The notes below the pieces were generated by a model. That model was not told the DNA's origin, made no database searches, and saw only the letters and a list, made by a program, of their open reading frames with translations. DNA of 64,000 nucleotides from the NCBI RefSeq assembly GCF_014066305.1, contig NW_023501042.1:930001-994000 (forward strand), in the 5' to 3' direction. Positions 20,424 to 29,471 of this stretch are shown one piece after another. Position numbers and translations under genes: made by a program. Position 1 is the stretch's first letter, and the number at the start of each line of letters is the position of its first letter. This DNA comes from Letharia columbiana. Taxonomy: Eukaryota; Ascomycota; Lecanoromycetes; Lecanorales; Parmeliaceae.

Positions 20424-20990
20424 ATGACTTCCGGAATAGACTTGCAGGCTTTGCTCAGTCTAACGAAGTCACAATACCGGATCAATCATTCGTCACCAGC
20501 TGGTCGTCCATACGATAAGATCATCGTGGGCGCGGTCATCTTCCACCCGACTTCCTGATCTCCCGCCAAAATCCTTCTTCTCCAGCGCGCGGCCAACGAA
20601 AAGTTCTTTCCTAATGTGTTTCAAATCCCAGGCGGCCATGTCGCAGACACAGACGCCGAAATCTTCCAAACGCTGGTGAGAGAAGTCTACAAAGAAACTG
20701 CTCTATCGTTCAACCCTGTCAAAGCGAGCACAAAGCCATTTGCTTATGCCACAGAGAAGACGGTTAAGCAGGGTGAGGAGAAGGTTGTGTTGCCAAAGTC
20801 CTCCTTGCAGCTCAATTTTGTGTGCGAGGTCAGAAAGGAAACACTCCGTGTCAATCCCGAAGAGCATTCTGAGGGGATATAGGCAGCTGAAGATGAAGTT
20901 GGGGGCTTCGAGATGACGAAGGAGATGAGGCTTGTTGTTGAAGACGCCATTCGCTGGAAAGAAAGTCAGGCAGTAGCAATCCAGGAGTAA
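20424..20990 (+). pseudogene. Nudix hydrolase pseudogene
   Basis: A single 189-codon frame (ATG 20424, final TAA 20988) broken by TGA at 20556 and TAG at 20880. It reads MTSGIDLQALLSLTKSQYRI, then VGAVIFHPTS-stop-SPAKILLLQRAANEKFFPN, IPGGHVADTDAEIFQTLVRE, and after the second stop AAEDEVGGFEMTKEM. The Nudix box is recognisable (GGHVADTDAE...REVYKETAL), though the usual REVxEE has Lys for the first Glu of the EE pair (REVYKE). The TAG replaces a residue that is probably Trp (TGG to TAG). Substrate cannot be inferred. No intron explains either stop. Confidence 0.7.
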
Positions 20991-21513
20991 CTGAAACGGA
21001 GGCGTGGGCGTCGGTCAGCGTATCATCTTTCAGGGGTCTGGCTGGGTCATCCGGCAGTGGAGGGGTTTGATGTTTTTGAGGCATCCTCGTGAAACCATCG
21101 CTAGCCCTGGTGGTCTCGCAATCAGACTCTACGACAGAAGATAGAATATATTCATGCTAGAATGCCGTTGGCAAGAGATCCTAGGAGTACATTTCCAAAG
21201 CTGCGAATATACAGTACATAGGGGAAAATGTGCTGTACCTACTGTACTATACGGAGTACCTTAATCGATCAACCCCCAAACCTTTGTGTTGTAGACTACT
21301 TTTACTTAGTAGTGGCTTCGCGGGGCGCGGGCAGCGCTCCCGGGCCGGCGTCTAGACTGGCTCGACTGGCAGTGGCAGGCTTCTAGCCTTTACTTAAGTA
21401 CGGTCAAGTTGTCAATATTGTGGGAACGAGTCTCAAGGCTCAAAGATGTACAGAAAAGGACGATTTCTTCCCTGATTCTGTAGCAGAGACCGGAAACTAG
21501 GGTACAGTCAACC
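20991..21513. other. Upstream region of TRP4, no gene recognised
   Basis: Contains the presumed TRP4 promoter. A GC-rich patch lies around 21318-21350. No other feature is supported. Confidence 0.45.
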
Positions 21514-22856
21514 ATGTCTTCCACAGGACACCCATCCTCCCAATACACTCCTATCACGTCCCTCCTCAAGAGTCTGCGAAATACGCAGACACCTACCAGC
21601 GCAGATGACATTGCCGAGGCCTTCTCCCTAATCTTCGAAGATCGACTCTCACCAGCTCAAGCCGCAACATTCCTGACACTTCTATCACTGACATCACGAG
21701 ACAAGGATGCCGATGTTCTCGCAGCATGTGCCGATCGCATGCGCAAAGCCGCCTTTCATGTGGATTTACCAGCTCTGAAGAGCATTGTGGAGACCCGAGG
21801 AGTCACAGAAGGAACATATCATGGCGGGCTGGTACATTTGCCTGCGTTCGATGTCGACATACTCTAACATAGGCAGCCAGTGTGATATTGTCGGTACAGG
21901 TGGCTCCTCGCTCCAGACATATAATATCAGCACTACCGCCTCACTCATTGCCTCTTCTCTACTTTTGATGTCCAAACATGGCAATCGAGCCCAGACCTCT
22001 GTCTCTGGCGCAGCAGACATCCTATCCTCCATACTACCAACCCCGCCAAGCCTGACAGCCTCCAACGCCCAGAACATCCCGCAGATCTATGAAAAGTCTT
22101 CCTACGCTTTCCTCTTCGCCCCCAACTTCCACCCTGGTATGCGCTATGCGGGTCCATTACGCAAGGAGATGGGTATACGCACGATTTTCAACCTACTCGG
22201 CCCGCTGGCCCACCCAATAGAGGAATTGGTCGAAGCCCGCTTGATAGGCGTTACGGAAGGAGCGCTCGGTCCTGTATTCGCAGAAGCATTGCGTATATCG
22301 GGATTGAAAAAGGCCAAGGGTATGCGGAAAGCGATGGTTGTGTCTGGGCGGGAAGGACTGGATGAAATCTCTTGCGCAGGGATGACTGATTGTTGGAAGG
22401 TCAATGAGCCATTGGAGTGCTCGGAACAGGCAGAGGTCGAGATCGAGCACTTCCAATTAGAGCCGACTGACTTCGGGTTCCCAACTCATCCTCTGAGTGC
22501 AATCCGAGGGGGAGACGCGCCGAAAGACAATGCAGACATATTGATGCGGCTACTTGAAGGAAAGCTCGAACACGAAGATCCAATAATGCAAGTCGTCTTA
22601 ATGAATACGGCGGCAATGCTAGTAGTAAGTGGCATCTGCGAGGGGGGAGACCAGCCACATGGGTGAAGGGGATTCAGGGGTTGTGGTGACGGAAAGGGGT
22701 CCAGGTAATGGACGGTGGAAGGAAGGTGTGAGGAGGGCTAAATGGGCAGTGAGGAGTGGAGCGGCGCTAAGAAGTTTAAAAGCCTTTACTGAAGTATCCA
22801 ATAACTGTCTAGGTAGGGAAATGAGCGAAGAGACTTTAAAAGCAGGTCTCCTATAA
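21514..22856 (+). CDS. TRP4: Anthranilate phosphoribosyltransferase, apparent +1 frameshift near the 3' end
   Basis: Second step of tryptophan synthesis: anthranilate + PRPP to phosphoribosyl-anthranilate. Exon 1 21514-21831, intron 21832-21880 (GTACAT...CCAG, CTCTAAC branch), exon 2 from 21881. Recognisable: the N-terminal helical domain (TSADDIAEAFSLIFEDRLSP), PRPP loop CDIVGTGGSSLQTYNISTTA, MSKHGNRAQTSVSGAAD, FAPNFHPGMRYAGPLRKEMG, FNLLGPLAHP. Near the end the frame reads VVSGICEGG and stops at 22664. The next frame supplies ETSHMGEGDSG...RGPGNGRWKEGVRRAKWAVRSG and ends at 22856, the conserved C-terminus. The switch sits on a G6 run (22642-22647); five Gs would keep one frame. I tested intron alternatives from the GTAAGT at 22625: no acceptor gives the right phase at a plausible length. 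Confidence 0.88.
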
Positions 22857-23165
22857 GGAAGGACTACTGATAACCTTTGTCTGATCTGTGCACGGAACAA
22901 GGACAACCAGCCCCAAAATCTGCGAAACGTGCGGAATGAGCCAGCAGGTAGTGCCGAACAATGGAGAGACAAAAGATAGTCTCTTCGGAAACAAGATTGA
23001 TCCTTGAACTGCGCTACATGAATGGCAATTTGCCATCGCTCGGGTCCGTTGTAAATCAAACCCATTCTCCTGGGCAGGAAGCCGGTAGATGCCCGGTGTT
23101 TCTTCTGTAAGTCTGTATCCACTCCACCCCAACTTACTCTCGAGCTTTCACTTTTCAACAAACAT
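22857..23165. other. Convergent spacer
   Basis: About 310 nt between TRP4 and the sugar transporter 3' end; presumably the two 3' UTRs. Nothing else seen. Confidence 0.5.
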
Positions 23166-25250
23166 CTACTCCTGTTCCAATACCTTTGCCCCTTTTTCTT
23201 CGTCTACCTCCTTATTCGCTCTGTCCAGAGCCTCCAACCTCCGCCTAATGGCTTCTGGATTTGCGCTGACAACACTACTATTTCGCCTCACCTCGGCCTG
23301 TTCATGCTCAATGTACGCCAACGGTCTCTTTGTAGATATGGCATCTGGATCCCTGAAAACAAATATCTAGCAGACGGAACATCAGCAAATTTGTTGCAAT
23401 GGGAGATAACAGTGATATTAAACCTACGTTCTGATTTTCGCGGAAAAGACGGTCCACGTCTTCGAGGGTCCGATCTGCGGTCTCGGGGTAGAAGAGGTAC
23501 ACAATGGGGACGAAAGATGCGTTAAAGACTGTCCAGATGATGTAGAATTTCCAGTGCAAGGACTGGATGCCGATTGGCGTTATCTCTACCACCATGAAGT
23601 TGAAAGCCCAATTCGACGCTGTGCCAAGAGCGGCACCTTTCGTCCGCATGGACAAAGAGTTGATCTCTGTGGGATACAGCCAAGGAACACCTTGAAACCC
23701 GATGCCGAAACATATGTAATAGGTAAAGAAAAAGGCCACTGATGCCGAGGCAACTTGCTTACTGCCGCTATAGCCCGGCAATTCATTGTACCGCAGAAGA
23801 ATGGTGATGAGCATATAGCTAAGCGCTTGGCCAATGGAGGCGTATATCATCATTTTTCGTCGGCCCCACCTCTCAACATTAGGAATCCCTATCATGGAAA
23901 ACGCGAGGTAGCTGACGGAATTGCAAGCTGCTAGCAAACGAGCCAGCTTTTCGCTCAGCCCTACAGATTGGATCAACACTGTTGGCAAATAATAGCTGGT
24001 CACGTTGATGCCGGCGAGTTGCTGCATTGCCTGGGCTCCAGCTCCAAGAAGCAATCGACGGACTGTTGATGTCCCATTGCCGGATTTGCCTCTCAACAGG
24101 TCCCACCAGCTAACGCCGTTCTCGCGCTCATATTGGACTGCCCATTGAATTTCCTTGGACTCCGTGACAACGTAGGCGTCGTCAACCGTCGTCGCCTCTA
24201 AATCAGCTATGATGTGCTCAGCCTCTTCAACTTGCCCGTGTGCAATCAGCCATCTTGGACTTTCCGGAAGCCAGGGAACTGTTCCATAGAGAATGAATAT
24301 GAAGATGAACTGGAAAGCCAATGGGAATCTCCAAGCAACAGGCCCATTGACGTAGGAGAAGCCGTAAGTTATCCAATTGCTCAGAGAGAAGCCGGCAATG
24401 TTCAAAATCAACTCAATGACTACGAGTTTGCCTCTCCAGGCGGCCTTGGACGTCTCAGCTTGCCATACAGGGGCTGTCGCGGTGTTCAAGCCGTTGCCGA
24501 GACCTGCAACAATGCGACCAACAATCATTTGTGCTACGCTGAAGGACGAGATCTGAAGGATGGCTCCTATGCTCATCACGGTCGTTCCCAACAAGACGGA
24601 CTTCTTCCTGCCCAATCTTTCACCTAGAGAAAAGGCTGCTCTGGAGTAGGATTGTAAGTTAGTGTTGATCATTCAAGACGGAATTTCGAGCCTTGAAACC
24701 TGTATGCGGTTCTGGATCCTCAAGACACAGATGTCTTGAGAGTCGATGCGACCAACATCTAGCCCCGGAGAATACGTACACGGCGCCGAAAAAGCATCCA
24801 ACGTCGTATAGGGCAGTGACTGTTCCCAGGAGCGAAGTATGCTCGGGTCCAGATAAGTTCAATGTGTCAAGGAAGTCCGGGGTCACAATCACACCGCCTA
24901 CATGGAATTAAGGTTAACGAAGTCTTGAATTGCTGTTGACAATGGAGGGATCTACCAAAAACACCTTGGTCGTATCCAAATAAGGTCATGTCAGTAGCAC
25001 AAGCAACCGACTACACCATTTCGAGGTTAGCACTTCTCTTTTTAAGACGGATTCCTGAGTTTGAAGACATGTTCGAAGAGCAAAACATGTGTCCATGCTA
25101 CTCGAACACGTCTTCAGACTCCAAAAGGGGTATGGGAAGGGAAGAAATTGAGTCGGAAAGAGTGCTTACCACCCAGAATGTAAGCCATCCTCCAGTCAAC
25201 CCAAAGTATGGGGCTTTCGCTCCTGTTCGACCTTTGGTGAATATAGCCAT
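23166..25250 (-). CDS. MFS sugar transporter
   Basis: Plasma-membrane major-facilitator sugar porter, 528 aa. Exons (minus): 25250-25170, 25010-24956, 24897-24780, 24640-23428, 23366-23166; all phases agree. N-terminus MAIFTKGRTGAKAPYFGLTG, then DMTLFGYDQGVFGGVIVTPD across two short exons. Sugar-porter signatures: GERLGRKKS after TM2, VGRIVAGLGNGLNT, PESPRWLI after TM6, QQLAGINVTSYYLP, NVERWGRRKMM, and YPETADRTLEDVD after TM12, followed by a cytosolic tail (FVFRDPDAISTKRP...VRRNSS). The last intron is masked: reading through it stays open for 37 codons, but splicing to the acceptor at 23367 restores the family-like tail. The substrate cannot be inferred from sequence. Not linked to the galactokinase. 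Confidence 0.85.
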
Positions 25251-26562
25251 GATTCAAGGGTTGTCAATGTGAAGCATGAGCATAGCAGGTGCGGTATTTA
25301 TCAACAAGAGAGGAGAAAGGGCCGAATAAGAATGCAAAGACGGTCCGACAAGATGTAGGAGGACGTCATAGATGGTCGTTTTGAGGGCGGGGTTTACATG
25401 CATCTTTCCTGGGGATTAGTGCCGCTAAGATGTCTTACCCCACTGCGCTCTAGCCCGTCCCGCGCAGCGGAAGATAATCGCCAAAGTTAAAATTGGCCAT
25501 TACCTATTAGCATAAGTATTCTTACTTAGATATCCTCCAGGGAAGTTCTTCACCATGCTGATAAATTGTAACGGCTGAAAGTCTGCTACAAGCAAGCCTT
25601 CGTCGTCCCCTGCAAAGGCTATCACGACAGCCAAGACAAGCAGAGGAAATTTTATTGAAGAATCAGGAAAGCACAAGAATCGCGATACCAGTGATGAATA
25701 TACATAGCGCGCCGACTGCCAGAACGAACGGAGGTCTTGGCTGCATCAACCGCTCGGGGACTGGACACATAGCCTTCAGGGTTCAAGGAAATTGTCGGCC
25801 AACGAAAGGCTCTGCTGGAATCTTGATTCTGTCTCCAAGGTCAAGTCGTTCGGCTTGGAGTAAGATCATGCTGAAGCCCCAATTTGCGCTAGCTCTTTGT
25901 TTCTTGTAACACGGGATGAGCCGTTTGGCATCCAGAGCGAGGAGATGCCACAAAGACTTGCAAAAGAGATACCTAGACAACTTTGATAGAGGTGATCTCC
26001 AAAGTGTGAAACGCAAAAAGCGATTTGAGAGAGCTCGCTAGACTTGACACTAGAGCCTGAATACCTTTTGATTGACGACTTGACCACTAAAACCATCAAA
26101 CGCCCCATACCTTTCAAGGGAGTCATCCTTGGGAGACGTCGCTTATAGTCTCAAGCTCGATTGCGTCCTTATTCCGTAGGGTATAGGAAACGAAGCGTAG
26201 CGTTGGACATTTGCAAAGGGCAAGGTGTGCAAGGCGACTAAGTCGGTAGTAGATTGTGGAGAAGGTGTTCGGTGCCTTCGTTGTGTTTAGATGATTGATG
26301 TGTAAGAGGAACGAGCCTAGAAATTGGTTGGATGGGGAGATTGTCGTGGCAGCCATGGACTCAGCCCAATACTCCCGGAGAGTGATAATCCATGCGAGGT
26401 GTCGAACTCGGGGAGGACTAGATGGTAATTTTACCTTTAATGCTTGGCGGGTGATACAGTATGCATAAATTTAGTGCGGTACAATTCAATGCAAACTTGG
26501 CAGGAATGAGACAAACAACTTCTCGTCAACTACCGAAATACAACAATTTGCGTTGTACCATA
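25251..26562. other. 1.3-kb intergenic region
   Basis: Divergent upstream region of the transporter and the mitochondrial ribosomal protein gene. On the minus strand near 25650-25800 a hydrophobic run (FVLAVGALCIFITGIAILVL) sits in a frame with a stop upstream. It may be a fragment of a membrane-protein gene, but I cannot assign it. Confidence 0.4.
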
Positions 26563-27188
26563 ATGAAGCTCTCCCCGGTCCTGAGATCGCTCGCAACGGC
26601 TCTCCGAATCCCAGTCTTGACTCGAGAAAGCTCGGCCATGCGCTTGGCCAAGCCCATTGTCGGACAAACGCAACTGACATACCCAGTTTCGCCCTTCTCT
26701 ACAACTGCAAAACTTCAGGCTCGCAACAGCAAACGTCCGAGGACAGATCCGCGAATAAGTGCATCTCCCCTGCAACCATTTCCTGTCCCCCAAACTAAAC
26801 GTATGTCTCCACAGCTCTAATACGCTATCATCTCCACCACCCTCTAAATCCTCGCCCCCTCCGCCTCTCCCGCCTGCGCTCCCTTCGTCATTGGACCATT
26901 CACCGTGCAGCCCAGCTAGTCATGCACCGTGACCGTTTACTGCGAGACCGAGAATTAGAACGCCAATACAATGCCATGCGCGCCGCCTGCGAGGAATTGC
27001 GATTAGGTGTGGGTGATGGAGGGAGGTTGTATAGGCAGGCCGTGAGCAGGAAGGGAATCTTTGGGGGCCCAAGGGTCGCGGAAGGGGGAGGGGTCGTGGG
27101 AAATGGGGGTATACCGATTGAGTATGCGAGAGCGCAGACGGAGGGGCCTAGTCGCGGAGGCTGGGATGAAGGATGGACAAGGGGATGA
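26563..27188 (+). CDS. MRPL28: Mitochondrial large-subunit ribosomal protein (mL40/Mrpl28-like)
   Basis: Component of the mitochondrial large ribosomal subunit, 189 aa. Exons 26563-26758 and 26815-27188; the 56-nt intron (GTGCAT...CCACAG, AACTAAAC branch) is phase 1. The ATG at 26563 starts a basic presequence-like N-terminus (MKLSPVLRSLATALRIP) for matrix import. After the junction the conserved core reads LIRYHLHHPLNPRPLRLSRL, RHWTIHRAAQLVMHRDRLLR, ELERQYNAMRAACEEL, and ends with a PIEYARAQTEGPS motif typical of the fungal family. The upstream in-frame ATG at 26461 would only add non-conserved residues. The GTGCAT donor is weak, but no other donor joins the two conserved halves. Confidence 0.78.
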
Positions 27189-27623
27189 GGAGGCTGTACG
27201 ATGATGAGGCCTGACTATACCGTATCATATTCAGTTGTCAAATGAATCCATCAGTTTCATGCATCGTCGTCGGCACATGATAGTAATACGGCACAGCCGA
27301 TGGCTTGAAAGAGTGTGCATTCGATCCATTCGTGATGGGAGATACTGAACTAATTTGAATGCGCATGTCCGAGTTGAATAAGAATGCATTTTGTGAGGTA
27401 TGCTTCGAAGTCCCGCAATGCCCCATCTAACGCTTTTCGAACCTGCATATTCAATGGCCGCCCTCCCTCCGATAAAAGCAACCTAAAATACACAGACAAA
27501 GCCGTAGCAACGCCAGAAAATGCTAAGCAGGTTCAGTCAGGGTCGGATCCCGGTAGGACCCAAGTCGCTAGTCTCTATCGAGACGCATGAACAGCAGCGT
27601 AAAGTTCGTATTCGTGCAAATCC
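27189..27623. other. Convergent spacer
   Basis: About 435 nt between the MRPL28-like gene and RHO2; presumed 3' UTRs, no other feature seen. Confidence 0.5.
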
Positions 27624-28705
27624 TCATAAGATCACGCAACATCCTCCTCTTTCGCTCTTCTCGAAAGTGAGCAAGGCTGCTCGAGTCGCAGCTTCAAACA
27701 CATCATCCACTCCTTCGCCGGTCAGAGAGGAGCACTCCAGGTACTTCCGTGCACCTATTTCCCGAGCCGCATTTGTTCCCTCGTTCTCGCTCGTGAAATG
27801 CAGTGACTTCTTGCGCATTTCTTCTTGAGCCACGGGGTCTTCTCGGAGGTCCTTTTTCAGGCCAACAAGGATGATAGGAACTCCGGGACAGCGTTCATTG
27901 GCTTCTTCGACCCACTGCGAGGATCAGCAAATCCGAGCATTCTCCACTTTCATGAGTGTCATAAGCGTACCTTGTGTTTCACGTTATCTAGTGAGTCTGG
28001 TGTATCAATGGAAAAGCCGATCAGAATAACGTGTGCTTTCGAATACGCCAAAGGCCGTAATCTTTCATAGTCTTCTTGACCTGCTGTATCCCACAGTGCT
28101 AATTGCACAGATTTTCCGTCTACTCTGCAGTCCGTGACATAATTTTCGAATACCGTAGGCACCTGCAACAGGAAAAATAGGTTTAGCTCCTGTTCAAGGT
28201 ATCTTTACGTTTGCCATCCCGCAGATCTCTGTAGATTTTTTTGAACTCACATAATGCTACATATAATTAGCCATGGAGCACGCCTCGGTGGTGATGCTAC
28301 TTACTGTAGGAAAATATCCCAGGGTGAAGACACTGAGAAGACTTGTCTTTCCGCAGGCACCGTCGCCAATAATTACCAGCTTCCTGGATGTTTAAAAATG
28401 TCAGCATCTAAGAAGAGACTGAAGTATCATTTCTATGTAAAGATGTATCAATTTGGCTTAACCTGGAAGACTCGAATCTGGCGTGGCAAAGTTCCACGTA
28501 CAGCCCGTTCATGTTGACCAACAGAGTAACTCCCGGGCATGGACTCTCCAAAATGATAACCTCTGAGATCTTCCGTATGAGAATGTGACTCCGCTTCTCC
28601 TCATATTGGGAATGCTGAGTGAACCATGCTATCACAAGTGTTGAATTTTCCAGAAATGATCACAACGTACCTTCGCATCACATTCTGCCCTTGTTGTTGA
28701 GTCAT
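27624..28705 (-). CDS. RHO2: Rho2-type small GTPase
   Basis: Rho-family GTPase of the Rho2 class, acting at the plasma membrane in cell-wall and polarity signalling. 200 aa from five exons: 28705-28671, 28383-28305, 28256-28251, 28162-27971, 27914-27624. The third exon is only 6 nt (CATTAT, His-Tyr); both flanking introns have good donors (GTAAGT, GTGAGT), branch sites (GCTAAT, GCTAAAC) and AG acceptors. It is required to rebuild [14 protein letters not shown], the universal Rho switch I region. P-loop GDGACGKT (18-25), switch [24 protein letters not shown] near the base-specificity loop, and C-terminal CVIL CAAX box (predicted geranylgeranylation) preceded by a second Cys. The [20 protein letters not shown] segment fits Rho2 better than Rho1. 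Upstream region shared with NST1. Confidence 0.92.
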
Positions 28706-29448
28706 TGTAGGAGTGTCTCGGTCCTCTTCTTGTCCCGCCCCGGTAATACAATCCCAACAAGCGCAAACTGGGCGCGGTGCAGCTTTAAGCACTGGAGCCG
28801 TATCCAAATCCGTAACGCTCTCTCTTATTACCCCGGTGTATGGTGAACGGGAGAAGGGGGCTCTCTGCCTGCGGCCGAGGAGAGTCGTTTCAACACAAGG
28901 TGCCGTGTAATCAGCCTTGCGGGAAAGGTAGCTTTGGGTATGGTTGGATCCGAAAAGTAGATGGACTTCAATGACAGTCCCGCCGTCATGAATCCAATGC
29001 AATGGGGTAGATGGGCATAGGAGCTGTTGATCAGTATAGATCATCCATACAGAAAGTAAGCAGTGATTGATACCAATTGCATCTATTTCGGTCAATTGGC
29101 GGGATGGTTTTCGATACACTAGCGGTAATTTTGGGGGGCTGGTGGGACGTCTCAATCCTCGAACAAAGCATATGATCCAGGAAACTTCCTTTCCCGAGCA
29201 CTGACATTCAAGTTTGGAGCTCTGGTTGTTGAAACTACGGACCACCAATCAATTCTACCTCGGACCTTTCTGCCGCCACCTGTTCCTTCAATCCTGCTTA
29301 GGAACTGGATCCCGTTCATCAACACCGAATGCTCGTCTCCACTACTTTGACAGACCCTCCTTGACTCTCCACGGATTCTGGAGGCTTCTGTGCAAGCTCT
29401 GCAGATTGTAGTGCTTACGTTCCCTCAGAGCTGGTAGCATGCAGCAAA
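28706..29448. other. Divergent upstream region of RHO2 and NST1
   Basis: About 740 nt; presumed promoters and 5' UTRs of both genes. A short upstream reading frame overlaps the NST1 start (listed separately). No other gene recognised. Confidence 0.5.
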
Positions 29449-29471
29449 ATGCCTTCAAATGCACAAACTAA
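29439..29471 (+). promoter_or_regulatory. Upstream ORF overlapping the NST1 start codon
   Basis: ATG at 29439 opens a 10-residue frame ([10 protein letters not shown], stop TAA 29469) in a different frame from the NST1 ATG at 29449. If it lies in the mRNA leader it could reduce NST1 translation; the transcript start is unknown. Confidence 0.3.

Noticed and set aside
22625..22668. GTAAGT-led intron to explain the TRP4 frame change
   Set aside because: All AG acceptors within reach either give the wrong phase or leave an intron of only 25 nt.
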